A stretch of DNA of 64,000 nt from JAAYPI01 sp036734385 (lineage in GTDB: Bacteria; Bacteroidota; Bacteroidia; Bacteroidales; Paludibacteraceae), in the NCBI GenBank assembly GCA_036734385.1, contig DAIMYQ010000002.1, forward strand, positions 70,008 through 134,007. Direction: 5' to 3'. Both the position numbers and the translations under genes were made by a program. Within the stretch, counting starts at the first letter, position 1. Each line of letters opens with the position of its first letter. The notes beneath the pieces were generated by a model. The model worked only from the letters and a program-made list of their open reading frames with translations, did no database searches and was not told the DNA's origin. Shown here one piece after another: positions 18,657 through 27,266 of the stretch.

Positions 18657-19256
18657 TTACTGAAAAAGCAGTGAAACGCCCTCTATTTTATGTAAGTTCT
18701 CTTTTAATTGTTCGACGAAAGATTCACGGACTTTGAATGACATAAAGCATTTTATATCGAGATGCTGAGAGGTTATGGTTAGCGAATTTTCTTTAACAAT
18801 ACGCATAACATCATTCATTCTTTCGTAACTAAATTGTATTGCTATGTTGCTCTCCACCAAACGTGAAACAATCTTATTATTTTGTATGGCATCAGCAGCA
18901 GCCTCTCTATAAGCAATGACTAAACCTCCGGTTCCTAAAAGTATTCCCCCAAAATACCGAACAACAACGACCAACACATTTGTAAGATCTTTGGAATTAA
19001 TCTGTCCCAAAATTGGTTTGCCGGCAGTTCCAGAAGGTTCTCCGTCATCATTACTACGAAAAACCGTTCCATTCTTTCCCAACACATAAGCATAACAAAT
19101 ATGCCTTGCATCGTAATAGTTTTTTTTTAAAACTTGAAGTTTGGCTTTTACATCTTCTGTGGAAGAAACCGGCATAGCAAAAGAAAGAAACCTACTTCCT
19201 TTCTCTTTATACAAACCTTGAGAATCTTCAGCTAACGTTAAAAAAGTATCTTGCAC
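18657..19256 (-). CDS. YigZ/IMPACT (UPF0029) family protein
   Basis: A 199-residue protein with the family signature DDGEPSGTAGKPILG in the first half and VVVVRYFGGILLGTGGLVIAYREAA in the middle, followed by the C-terminal DUF1949-type ferredoxin-like domain (from about residue 135). This matches E. coli YigZ and eukaryotic IMPACT. The biochemical role is not settled; links to translation control and proteolysis have been proposed. It stands alone and converges with the MATE gene. Confidence 0.88.
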   Translation of the reverse strand: MQDTFLTLAEDSQGLYKEKGSRFLSFAMPVSSTEDVKAKLQVLKKNYYDARHICYAYVLGKNGTVFRSNDDGEPSGTAGKPILGQINSKDLTNVLVVVVRYFGGILLGTGGLVIAYREAAADAIQNNKIVSRLVESNIAIQFSYERMNDVMRIVKENSLTITSQHLDIKCFMSFKVRESFVEQLKENLHKIEGVSLLFQ

Positions 19257-19280
19257 AACAAAAATTTAACTTATAATGAA

Positions 19281-19288
19281 CAAAAGTA
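19281..19288 (-). promoter_or_regulatory. -7 box for yigZ-like gene
   Basis: TACTTTTG on the minus strand, 24 bases before the start codon; exact TAnnTTTG. Confidence 0.5.
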
Positions 19289-19366
19289 CAATTTTCGATT
19301 CAAAGAAGTCTTTCCTATCTTGTTTTTTTTTATCTTCGCAATATAAAGTCGATGCTATAATAAAAT

Positions 19367-20599
19367 ATGGTTCTAATTAACGAAAATTATCTAAAACTTC
19401 CTGAAAACTACTTGTTCACAGAAATTGAGCAACGAATAAATGCTTTTAACATTGTACATCCGAACACAAAGGTAGTACGCTTAGGCTTAGGAGATGTTTC
19501 TTTGCCATTGCCGGAAGAAGTCGTACTTGCAATGGAGAATGCCGTTAGAGAAATGGGTGATATAAAAACATTTCGGGGATATGGTCCAGAAACCGGTTAT
19601 CAATTTCTCATAGAAAAAATTATTAAGCATGACTATAACGCAAGAGGCATCTCATTAGAACAAGACGAAGTATTTATTGGAGACGGCTCTAAATCGGACG
19701 TAGGAAATATCGGACATATTTTTGGCAGGGATAATATTATCGGAATTACAGACCCTGTATATCCTGTGTACGAAAATGCTGCGATAATGGGTGGACGTTC
19801 CGGAAATCTGACTGAGCAAAATATTTGGAGTAACATTGTGTATATTCCTTGTACAAGCGAAAACAATTTTGTTCCTGAACTGCCCAAGGAGAAAGTAGAT
19901 ATGATTTACCTATGCTACCCGAACAATCCTACCGGAGTGGCTCTCAACAAGACAGAACTAAAAAAGTGGATAGACTATGCAACTGAAAATCAAACGATTA
20001 TAATATACGATGGTGCTTATGCATCATACATTACTGAAAATGATATTCCTCACTCTATTTATGAAATAAAAGGAGCTAAAAAAGTAGCTATCGAAATTCG
20101 AAGTTATTCTAAAACAGCCGGATTTACAGGTTTACGTTGTTCGTATACCATTGTTCCTAAAGAGCTCACAGGTTATACCTTGTTTGGAGAAAAAGTAGGA
20201 ATAAATAAGTTATGGAAAAGACGTGCTACTACTTATTACAATGGAACATCATATATTGTTCAAAGAGGTGCAGAAGCTACCTATTCGCCTAAAGGCAAGA
20301 AGCAATTACAAAAAAACATAGAATATTACCTTACTAATGCCTCCATTATACGGAATGAACTTATCAACTTAGGATTTGAAGTATATGGTGGCATAAATGC
20401 TCCACATATTTGGATAAAAATTCCAAACGAGGTTCCTTCTTGGAAATTTTTCCACCAATTATTATACGAAGCAAATATTGTAGGGACACCTGGAGCAGGA
20501 TTTGGTCCTTCGGGTGAAGGTTATTTCCGGTTTACAGGTTTCAGCAGTCGAGAAGACACTATTGAAGCCATGGAAAGGATGAAGTCTTGGAAAAAATAA
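19367..20599 (+). CDS. dapL: LL-diaminopimelate aminotransferase
   Basis: A 410-residue PLP enzyme of fold type I converting tetrahydrodipicolinate straight to LL-diaminopimelate, a one-step bypass of the DapD/DapC/DapE route to meso-DAP and lysine. It has LGLGDVSLPLP near 39-49, DPVYPVYENAA, CYPNNPTG (183-190) and the PLP Lys in RSYSKTAGFTGLRCS (Lys249). The length matches the plant and Bacteroidetes DapL. It is monocistronic; TATCTTCG at 19331, one mismatch from the -7 consensus, may be its promoter. Confidence 0.95.
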   Translation: MVLINENYLKLPENYLFTEIEQRINAFNIVHPNTKVVRLGLGDVSLPLPEEVVLAMENAVREMGDIKTFRGYGPETGYQFLIEKIIKHDYNARGISLEQDEVFIGDGSKSDVGNIGHIFGRDNIIGITDPVYPVYENAAIMGGRSGNLTEQNIWSNIVYIPCTSENNFVPELPKEKVDMIYLCYPNNPTGVALNKTELKKWIDYATENQTIIIYDGAYASYITENDIPHSIYEIKGAKKVAIEIRSYSKTAGFTGLRCSYTIVPKELTGYTLFGEKVGINKLWKRRATTYYNGTSYIVQRGAEATYSPKGKKQLQKNIEYYLTNASIIRNELINLGFEVYGGINAPHIWIKIPNEVPSWKFFHQLLYEANIVGTPGAGFGPSGEGYFRFTGFSSREDTIEAMERMKSWKK

Positions 20600-20695
20600 C
20601 ACGTTCTTTTCACCCCCTATCAAATCCTTTCTTCAAAAAACCTATTTGAAACGTAAATGGAGAATTGCACGCTTCTCAATACGCCAAGATTTTAT

Positions 20696-20703
20696 TACCT
20701 TTG
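20696..20703 (+). promoter_or_regulatory. -7 box for ABC-F gene
   Basis: TACCTTTG, 26 bases before the ABC-F start; exact TAnnTTTG. The 130-base gap after dapL holds nothing else clear. Confidence 0.55.
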
Positions 20704-20729
20704 TGCCCTCAAAACCAAATTAAAAACGC

Positions 20730-22370
20730 ATGATTTTAGCAGAAGGATTAACGGTAGAGTTTGGAGGCACTACCCTATTTGAAAATATTTCTTTTGTAGT
20801 AAACGAAAAAGACAGGATTGCCTTGATGGGCAAAAATGGAGCCGGCAAATCGACTCTACTTAAAATTTTAGCCGGCGTTCGCGAAGCATCACGCGGAAAA
20901 GTGACCATCCCTAAAGATTTCCAGGTAGCTTATTTACCTCAACATTTAATAACAGAAGACTCTCGTACGGTATTTGAAGAAGCGGCTCAGGCATTTTCTA
21001 GCATCTTTGAAATGGAGAAAAAAATCAATGAACTAAATGAGCAACTTGCCACAAGAACAGACTATGAGAGTGACAGTTATATGCAAGTAATCGAGGAGGT
21101 TTCGGCTCTCAGTGAAAAATTCTATAGTATTGAAGAAATCAATTATGATGGAGAAATAGAAAAAATCTTACTTGGATTAGGTTTTGTTCGCAGCGATTTC
21201 GCCCGAAAAACCAGCGAATTTAGCGGAGGCTGGCGTATGCGTATCGAATTGGCAAAAATTCTATTGCGTAATCCAAATGCTATTTTGTTAGACGAACCAA
21301 CAAACCACCTAGACATTGAATCTATTCAATGGCTCGAAAACTTTCTTATTCAAAGCGATAAAGCCGTTATCGTTATTTCACACGATAGAGCTTTTGTTGA
21401 TAACATTACCAATCGTACTATTGAAGTAACAATGGGACAAATTTACGATTATAAAGCGACGTATTCTCACTACCTTGAGTTACGCAAAGAAAGACGCCAA
21501 CAGCAACAAAAACAGTTTGAAGATCAACAAAAAATGATTGCTGAAACCACCGAATTTATCGAACGATTTAAAGGCACTTACTCAAAAACATTACAGGTAC
21601 AATCGCGTGTAAAGATGTTAGAAAAACTACAAATTATTGAAGTAGATGAAGAAGACACATCTGCTCTACGACTTAAATTTCCACCATCACCACGCTCAGG
21701 GAACTATCCTGTAATAGCAGAAAATCTAAGTAAAAAATACGATGAAAAACAGATTTTCAAAAACGTCAATTTTATGATTCATCGAGGTGAAAAAATAGCT
21801 TTTGTAGGTAAAAATGGCGAAGGAAAATCTACTTTGGTGAAATGTATCATGAATGAAATTGATTTTGATGGCAACCTTACACTCGGTCACAACGTAAAAA
21901 TTGGCTATTTTGCCCAAAACCAAGCCTCTCTATTGGACGAGAACTTAACTGTTTTCCAAACCATTGATGATATTGCCATTGGTGACATTCGAACGAAAAT
22001 ACGAGATATTTTGGGTGCTTTTATGTTTGGCAGAGAGGAATCTGAAAAAAAAGTAAAAGTTCTTTCCGGAGGAGAACGTACACGTTTGGCAATGATCAAA
22101 CTTCTGCTGGAACCTGTTAACCTACTAATATTGGACGAACCAACCAATCACCTCGATTTAAAAACAAAAGACATTTTAAAACAAGCCCTCATCGATTTTG
22201 ATGGTACACTCATCGTTGTATCACACGACCGTGATTTCTTAAATGGCTTAGTTACAAAAGTATATGAATTTGGCAACCAAAAAGTGATAGAACATCATGA
22301 AGGCATTTACGAATTTTTGGAAAAGAAGAAACTAGACAACTTAAAAGAATTGGAACGTTCAACAAAATAG
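20730..22370 (+). CDS. ABC-F family ATPase (ribosome-associated)
   Basis: A 546-residue soluble protein with two ABC cassettes and no membrane helices. The first has Walker A GKNGAGKST (34-42), signature SGGWRMR and Walker B LLDEPTNHLDIES. The second has GKNGEGKST (near 359), LSGGERTRL and LILDEPTNHLD. A charged, Gln-rich linker between them (about 245-300, with ERRQQQQKQFEDQQ) is the ABC-F interdomain arm that reaches the tRNA site of the ribosome. This suggests a translation factor of the EttA/YbiT/YheS type; I cannot tell which, or whether it gives antibiotic protection. It ends 3 bases from the convergent lpxB stop. Confidence 0.92.
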   Translation: MILAEGLTVEFGGTTLFENISFVVNEKDRIALMGKNGAGKSTLLKILAGVREASRGKVTIPKDFQVAYLPQHLITEDSRTVFEEAAQAFSSIFEMEKKINELNEQLATRTDYESDSYMQVIEEVSALSEKFYSIEEINYDGEIEKILLGLGFVRSDFARKTSEFSGGWRMRIELAKILLRNPNAILLDEPTNHLDIESIQWLENFLIQSDKAVIVISHDRAFVDNITNRTIEVTMGQIYDYKATYSHYLELRKERRQQQQKQFEDQQKMIAETTEFIERFKGTYSKTLQVQSRVKMLEKLQIIEVDEEDTSALRLKFPPSPRSGNYPVIAENLSKKYDEKQIFKNVNFMIHRGEKIAFVGKNGEGKSTLVKCIMNEIDFDGNLTLGHNVKIGYFAQNQASLLDENLTVFQTIDDIAIGDIRTKIRDILGAFMFGREESEKKVKVLSGGERTRLAMIKLLLEPVNLLILDEPTNHLDLKTKDILKQALIDFDGTLIVVSHDRDFLNGLVTKVYEFGNQKVIEHHEGIYEFLEKKKLDNLKELERSTK

Positions 22371-22373
22371 ATT

Positions 22374-23516
22374 CTATTTATCTGACTGTAAGTTTTTTAT
22401 CATCAAATCAGCAGCAGTATCAGAAGCTACAGTATTGCCGAGATTTTTTTCAATTTCGGTGTATTCGTTCAGAATATTGTTTCTGTATTCCGCATCGTAA
22501 ATAAGGCGACTCAATTCTTTTTGCACGTTCTTCGCAGTAAAATTATAGGCTAAAAGCTCTTTTACAACTTCCTTTTGAGCTATAATATTGACCAAAGAAA
22601 CAAATCTGGTTTTTAATACATGTTTAACAAAAGGATAAAACAATCTACCCATAAACATTTGATAGCATACTACTTGTGGAACATGAAACAAAGCCGTTTC
22701 CAGAGTTGCCGTACCTGAGTTTACCAAGGCAAAGTCGGCTTGTTGAAGTAATTCGTACGTTTTCCCATAGACGATAGAAACGTTCCTGTCCCCCACTATA
22801 TCAGTGTAAATTTCAGGCGACATACTTGCCGTTCCAGCTATAACGAATTGATATTCAGCTTGGAACAATGAAAAATCGATATTCATAAAAATGGGAAGGG
22901 TGCTAACAATTTCTTGTTTTCTGCTACCGGCTAACAACACCACAATCTTTTTATCCGACAAATTATTTTGTTGCAAAAAATCACTACGCAACTCACCTTT
23001 ACAAATACGTTGATTAACCGACTGAACCGAAGGATTTCCAACATAATTTACCTTATAATTATGTTTTGCATAAAAGTTCGATTCAAAAGGAAAAATCGTA
23101 TATACGTTGTCGACATATCGTTTGATTGCTTTGATGCGATGTTCTTTCCAAGCCCAAATTTTGGGAGGAATGTAGTAAAAAACAGGAATCGTCATTTTTG
23201 TCTTGACAAACTTAGCTATTTTCAGGTTAAACCCTGCATAGTCAATTAAAATGACAACATCAGGTGCGTAAGAAATAATATCATCTTTACAAAATCTCAA
23301 ATTATGCAGAATAGTGCGAGAATTAAGAATGACATTAACAAAGCCCATGAAGGCCATTTCCCTATAATGTTTTACCAAATTCCGACCTTCTTTTTGCATC
23401 AAATCACCTCCAAAGAAGCGAAACTCCGCCTTTTCGTCCTTTTTTTTAAGTGATTTAATCAAATTTGACCCATGTAAATCGCCGGATGCCTCTCCAGCAA
23501 TAATATAGTATTTCAT
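22374..23516 (-). CDS. lpxB: Lipid-A-disaccharide synthase
   Basis: A 380-residue GT19 glycosyltransferase that joins lipid X and UDP-diacylglucosamine into the lipid A disaccharide at the inner membrane. GEASGDLHG sits at 8-16; PPKIWAWKEHRIKAIKRYVD (about 117-136) and LLAGSRKQEI (about 194-203) mark LpxB, and SGTATLE near residue 267 lies in the UDP-binding half. It is the last gene of a minus-strand run with surE and a small membrane gene, separate from the lpxD-C-A operon. Confidence 0.95.
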   Translation of the reverse strand: MKYYIIAGEASGDLHGSNLIKSLKKKDEKAEFRFFGGDLMQKEGRNLVKHYREMAFMGFVNVILNSRTILHNLRFCKDDIISYAPDVVILIDYAGFNLKIAKFVKTKMTIPVFYYIPPKIWAWKEHRIKAIKRYVDNVYTIFPFESNFYAKHNYKVNYVGNPSVQSVNQRICKGELRSDFLQQNNLSDKKIVVLLAGSRKQEIVSTLPIFMNIDFSLFQAEYQFVIAGTASMSPEIYTDIVGDRNVSIVYGKTYELLQQADFALVNSGTATLETALFHVPQVVCYQMFMGRLFYPFVKHVLKTRFVSLVNIIAQKEVVKELLAYNFTAKNVQKELSRLIYDAEYRNNILNEYTEIEKNLGNTVASDTAADLMIKNLQSDK

Positions 23517-23533
23517 TCGAGAATTATTTTAGC

Positions 23534-23821
23534 TCAAAAATTTAAAAATAAAAGACATAAGAAAGGAAACAAACCTAAGAAAGCTCCACTACAAGCTTTC
23601 CAACGTTCCATTTTGTAAGCAACAAAAAGTATAATTAAGTCGGGCAGCGAACAAAAGAGAATGTATTGTTGCATCAAATGAGTACCAAAAAACTCCTTTA
23701 GGCTTGCCCAAAAAGATAAATCACCCGTATATAAATGCCCCCATGTAAATAAGAAGATAATTATAGGCAAAAGTAACGCAGGAATAAATCCCCAAAAAAA
23801 ATTATTATACTTTAGTTTCAT
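23534..23821 (-). CDS. Small membrane protein between surE and lpxB
   Basis: A 95-residue protein with three hydrophobic segments (about 8-26, 45-64 and 76-95). I do not recognise its family. Its start overlaps the end of surE by 17 bases and lpxB starts 17 bases after its stop, so it is translationally tied to both. That placement suggests an envelope role, but the sequence alone does not show one. Confidence 0.7.
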   Translation of the reverse strand: MKLKYNNFFWGFIPALLLPIIIFLFTWGHLYTGDLSFWASLKEFFGTHLMQQYILFCSLPDLIILFVAYKMERWKACSGAFLGLFPFLCLLFLNF

Positions 23822-24578
23822 AATTCCATTTTTTCAAGTTTGAAAGAGCGTGATAATCTGTCAAATCCACTTTGCACGGGACTACCGAAACATATCCTTG
23901 TTCGAGGGCAGCTTCATCGGTATCATCTGCATTAGGTTCTTTATTTTCTAAAAATCCGGTTAACCAATAATAATTATTTCCCGCAGGGTCTTCTCTTTGA
24001 ACAAACCGTTCAGTCCATTTTGCATCAGCCTGCCTACATAAACGTAATCCTTTTATGTTTTTCACAGCAGGAACATTTACATTTAAGCAAACCCCATTGG
24101 GCAAACTTTCTTTTAGCACTTTGCCCGAAAGCATTGTAGCAAATTCCATAGCAAAAGTAAAGTCGGCACGCGGATCGAAATCGCAAAGCGAAAAAGCGAG
24201 CGAAGAAATACCTGCTCTACATCCCTCAAAAGCAGCTCCCATCGTTCCCGAATACATTACACTAGCTGACGAATTTGAACCGTGATTAATACCAGAAACC
24301 AGTAAATCGGGCTTTTGTTCCAAAATATGACATAATGCTATTTTTACACAATCTGTAGGAGTTCCATTACAACGGTAGACCGTGAGTCCTTCTTTCTCCA
24401 AATGTTTCCAAAAACGTAAAGGAGAATTGACCGTTATAGCGTTTGATTGAGCCGACCGGGGACCATCAGGAGCAACGACCACTACTTCTCCCAAAGGAAA
24501 AACAGCCTCAATAAGACACTGTATACCACGAGCTTCTACACCATCATCATTGGTTACTAATATTAAAGGTCTTTTCAT
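23805..24578 (-). CDS. surE: 5'/3'-nucleotidase SurE
   Basis: A 257-residue metal-dependent phosphatase of the survival protein E family, acting on nucleoside monophosphates. TNDDG at 9-13 supplies the metal Asp pair, GPRSAQSNAIT (about 40-50) the Ser loop, and SGINHGSNSSASVMYSGTMGAA (about 95-116) the second metal Asn and dimer loop. Length is typical. It starts 3 bases after the CotH gene stop and overlaps the small membrane gene, placing it in the middle of a five-gene run. Confidence 0.95.
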   Translation of the reverse strand: MKRPLILVTNDDGVEARGIQCLIEAVFPLGEVVVVAPDGPRSAQSNAITVNSPLRFWKHLEKEGLTVYRCNGTPTDCVKIALCHILEQKPDLLVSGINHGSNSSASVMYSGTMGAAFEGCRAGISSLAFSLCDFDPRADFTFAMEFATMLSGKVLKESLPNGVCLNVNVPAVKNIKGLRLCRQADAKWTERFVQREDPAGNNYYWLTGFLENKEPNADDTDEAALEQGYVSVVPCKVDLTDYHALSNLKKWNYETKV

Positions 24579-24581
24579 TCC

Positions 24582-26153
24582 TTACCAAGTAATGCATTTA
24601 ATTTTTGTTTTGAAAAAATTAGCATTTCCATCACTACCACCGGCATCATTACCCGATTTTAAGCGATAAAAATCACAGTTACTCCAAGATGCAGGTTTAT
24701 CTTGGATAGTCATGTCTTCGCCGGTATCATTCGAAACATAATTTGCTATCAAAGCCTGCCACTTATTAATGCGTGCTAAACTCTTATCCGCATCAAAATA
24801 ATCATTGCCAGAATTAGCCAATTCTTTTAAATAAGCTTTATATTGATTTTCAAATACCGCAATAGAAAGAACTTTCTTAATGAGTAACCTTTCATCACTA
24901 CGATATCCCCAATTTAGCAAATCTTGCGTTCCAGAATTGTGAAGGATGGCTGAAGTTCCCAAGGTATTGTCGTAATCGTAAGGGATAAAATAAAACTTGC
25001 CATTAGTATCAAAGTAAAAAAAGAAGTTGTTCTTATTAACCCAATAATCGTCCCACATTCCTACCATCACATTGACCGCTATAGCTCTAAGGAACAAATC
25101 CACATCCATGTGGGCTTCCAAATAAGTTTTCAAATCTGTAGAACCATCTGTCAAAGATTTCATGCCACTTACAAATGATGTTAATTGCGTTTTAGCAGCA
25201 GCAAGACCTGTTTTTTTATTTGTTTTAAGGTCATATACATAAAATTGACTGGTACTTTCAGACAAAGTAACATTTTCTATTCCCATTTGGTCATTAGAAA
25301 TATCTCTTAAATCAGCACCATAACTTGCTTTCCATAAATTTCCATTATCATTTGGAAAATTACCTTGTAATACACGATACTTCAGATAGTCACTATTTGG
25401 AGACTCAATCAAGGCATACACACCAAAATAAGCAGGACGTGCATCACCTTCAATATTGATTGTTAAACGTGTATAGCTAGCACGGGGGGCACTCCAAACT
25501 CCAAATTTTTTAAACAAATCGTAACAATATACTTCACGACAATACGCTGGATCATCTTTAAACCATTTTAAGATAATTCTATCTGTGTTATAAATAGATT
25601 GACCATCCTTATACTCTGAAAATTGTACTGCAAAATGAGCATGATGCCAATCAGCATTAGTTGTTGAGTGCAAATCTCCTTTAGAACCTTCAGGTCTTTT
25701 TACACTTGAATTTCCTCTTATGCGAATACCCACGCTATCTAATTCTACTGTTTTTCCATTTTTAGTAAATGCAAAATGGGCAGGTATCATTTCTTCATTT
25801 TGGTCATACTTATCAAAATTGGTTAAAAGCGTATTCCAATCTTTTAATTTGACATCAAAACGAATTTCCGGCAAAGCGGTAATATCAAAAAGATAGTTAC
25901 TACTGTCCTTTCCCAATTCTATACTGTCAACAGAAGCAATAGAAATAACTTGCTTACTGCCATTCGTTCTATTAATTGTAAAAGTTGTATATTGATCGGA
26001 TGTGGCATTTTCCTTTTGAAAAGTTAAACTATCTATCAATGAAGTAAACAAACGAACATCCGTAGCCGTATTATGATGAATATGGATTTTAGATTGTGCA
26101 AATGAGGTTGAAATAAACGACAAGCACAACAGTGTAATGATTACTTTTTTCAT
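24582..26153 (-). CDS. Secreted CotH kinase family protein
   Basis: A 523-residue protein with a signal peptide (cleavage near SFAQ, residue 19/20). A beta-rich N-terminal region (about 30-85, RLFTSLIDSLTF) is followed by a CotH domain: RIRGNSS (144-150), DRIILKWF with Lys196, YALIESPN with Glu250, NVMVGMWDDYWVNKNNFFFY (361-380) and IPYDYDNTLGT with Asp393 and Asp395 as likely metal and catalytic residues. CotH proteins are atypical protein kinases known from Bacillus spore coats. This organism should not sporulate, so the target is an exported protein of its own. Its ATG overlaps the stop of the T9SS-tail gene by 4 bases, which suggests a partner. Confidence 0.87.
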   Translation of the reverse strand: MKKVIITLLCLSFISTSFAQSKIHIHHNTATDVRLFTSLIDSLTFQKENATSDQYTTFTINRTNGSKQVISIASVDSIELGKDSSNYLFDITALPEIRFDVKLKDWNTLLTNFDKYDQNEEMIPAHFAFTKNGKTVELDSVGIRIRGNSSVKRPEGSKGDLHSTTNADWHHAHFAVQFSEYKDGQSIYNTDRIILKWFKDDPAYCREVYCYDLFKKFGVWSAPRASYTRLTINIEGDARPAYFGVYALIESPNSDYLKYRVLQGNFPNDNGNLWKASYGADLRDISNDQMGIENVTLSESTSQFYVYDLKTNKKTGLAAAKTQLTSFVSGMKSLTDGSTDLKTYLEAHMDVDLFLRAIAVNVMVGMWDDYWVNKNNFFFYFDTNGKFYFIPYDYDNTLGTSAILHNSGTQDLLNWGYRSDERLLIKKVLSIAVFENQYKAYLKELANSGNDYFDADKSLARINKWQALIANYVSNDTGEDMTIQDKPASWSNCDFYRLKSGNDAGGSDGNANFFKTKIKCITW

Positions 26154-26629
26154 AGCTTTCTAAATTTATATACCTGATTATCTATCTTCAAAAGATAAAA
26201 ACCATTCGATAAAGAACTTACATTAAAAGACTGAGTATCAATGTCGAGAATAACAGACATTACAAGCCTACCATCTATGTGATAAATCAGACAATTCGTC
26301 GGTTTGGTAAACTGACTATTTACATACAATACATCTTTGGTCGGATTTGGGTAGATAAAAGATTGCTCCTTATTATCAAGGGTTTCATTGATTGCATTAG
26401 GCAAAACAGCGAAAGTCATCAGGCTAACAGTAGAAGATAAGTAAGGCAAATTCGATCCACTGGCGTAATTAAAAATAATATTATCTTCCGTGAAAGTTAC
26501 ATTTTTCAATGTATTCAGACCGATATTTTGAATACCGCCTGCTTTTGTTTTCAAAACTACGTGTGTTTGAGCTTGTAAACCCAAACAAATCAGTCCGAAA
26601 AAAAACAAAATACATAATTTTTGTTTCAT
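26150..26629 (-). CDS. Small secreted protein with T9SS C-terminal sorting domain
   Basis: A 159-residue protein: signal peptide (MKQKLCILFFFGLICLGLQAQ, cleavage near residue 20), a short passenger of about 65 residues with an LKNVTF strand resembling the SLIDSLTF region of the downstream CotH protein, then a type A sorting tail. The tail runs from about residue 92 and has YPNPTKDVLYV, IYHIDGRLV and the ending GFYLLKIDNQVYKFRKL. Such tails are recognised by the PorU sortase after passage through the type IX machine. It shares a 4-base ATGA overlap with the CotH gene, so the two are translationally coupled. Confidence 0.85.
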   Translation of the reverse strand: MKQKLCILFFFGLICLGLQAQTHVVLKTKAGGIQNIGLNTLKNVTFTEDNIIFNYASGSNLPYLSSTVSLMTFAVLPNAINETLDNKEQSFIYPNPTKDVLYVNSQFTKPTNCLIYHIDGRLVMSVILDIDTQSFNVSSLSNGFYLLKIDNQVYKFRKL

Positions 26630-26658
26630 CGTAAATATTTTAAGGTTATGTTGTGGTA

Positions 26659-26666
26659 CAAATATA
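26659..26666 (-). promoter_or_regulatory. -7 box for T9SS-tail / CotH / surE / lpxB run
   Basis: TATATTTG on the minus strand, 29 bases before the start of the T9SS-tail gene; exact TAnnTTTG. It is the only clear box for the whole minus-strand run down to lpxB. Confidence 0.5.
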
Positions 26667-26741
26667 CTACCAAAAAAATGCTTTTTATCTTAAATTTAAA
26701 GGAAATTGCACATTCAACTCCTCATTTCGTCACTACCGAGC

Positions 26742-26761
26742 AAAAAACGATTAAAAATCGT
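26742..26761 (-). terminator. Weak terminator after ACT protein gene
   Basis: On the minus strand a 6-base stem ACGATT/AATCGT with a 3-base loop is followed by a T run. It lies about 60 bases past the ACT gene stop and upstream of the T9SS-tail promoter. Confidence 0.5.
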
Positions 26762-26824
26762 AGTTATACGAAAAAATCCTATAATCCAATCAGGTTATTT
26801 TGAAAAGAACTCAAAAATCAATCT

Positions 26825-27250
26825 CTATTTTTCACGAAAACAAGAAGCATCAAGTAAATTCACTTTATGCTCGTTCAATTCTCTTACAGCTTCTTGCATC
26901 TTATCAGGACGAATAACAACATTGGCACCCTCTCCTTCGGAAAAAGCATACATATATTCGATATAAATATCAGCCTTTGCCAAGATAGCTAACACTTTAG
27001 ATAAAGCTCCCGGTAAATTATCAATACGAACACAAATAACATCCGTCAAAGAAACGGCAAATCTGTTTTCTTTTAATATTTTTTCTGCCTTCGCAGGATC
27101 TGAAACAATTACACGCAAAATGCCAAAATCAGAATTATCAGCCAAACTATACGCTGTCATATTGATACCCGAGTCGCCCAACAATTTTGCCACATCGTTT
27201 AAACGACCTGTTTTATTTTCCAAAAAAATGGATAATTGTTTTATCACCAT
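26825..27250 (-). CDS. Tandem ACT domain protein
   Basis: A 142-residue protein made of two ACT domains: one from LSIFLENKTGRLNDVAKLLGDSGINM (about 5-30), the second from CVRIDNLPGALSKVLAILAKADI (about 73-96). ACT domains bind small ligands, usually amino acids. I chose ATG 27250. The frame stays open to 27313, inside the upstream paaK gene, but the extra residues there are not ACT-like. It lies just after phenylacetate-CoA ligase, the usual companion in Bacteroidetes and other anaerobes, and probably senses an aromatic amino or aryl acid for that enzyme. Confidence 0.85.
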   Translation of the reverse strand: MVIKQLSIFLENKTGRLNDVAKLLGDSGINMTAYSLADNSDFGILRVIVSDPAKAEKILKENRFAVSLTDVICVRIDNLPGALSKVLAILAKADIYIEYMYAFSEGEGANVVIRPDKMQEAVRELNEHKVNLLDASCFREK

Positions 27251-27266
27251 AACTGCCTCCGTTTCT

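Noticed and set aside
18626..18670. Short hairpin between MATE and yigZ-like genes as a bidirectional terminator
   Set aside because: Only about four paired bases could be found; too weak to claim.
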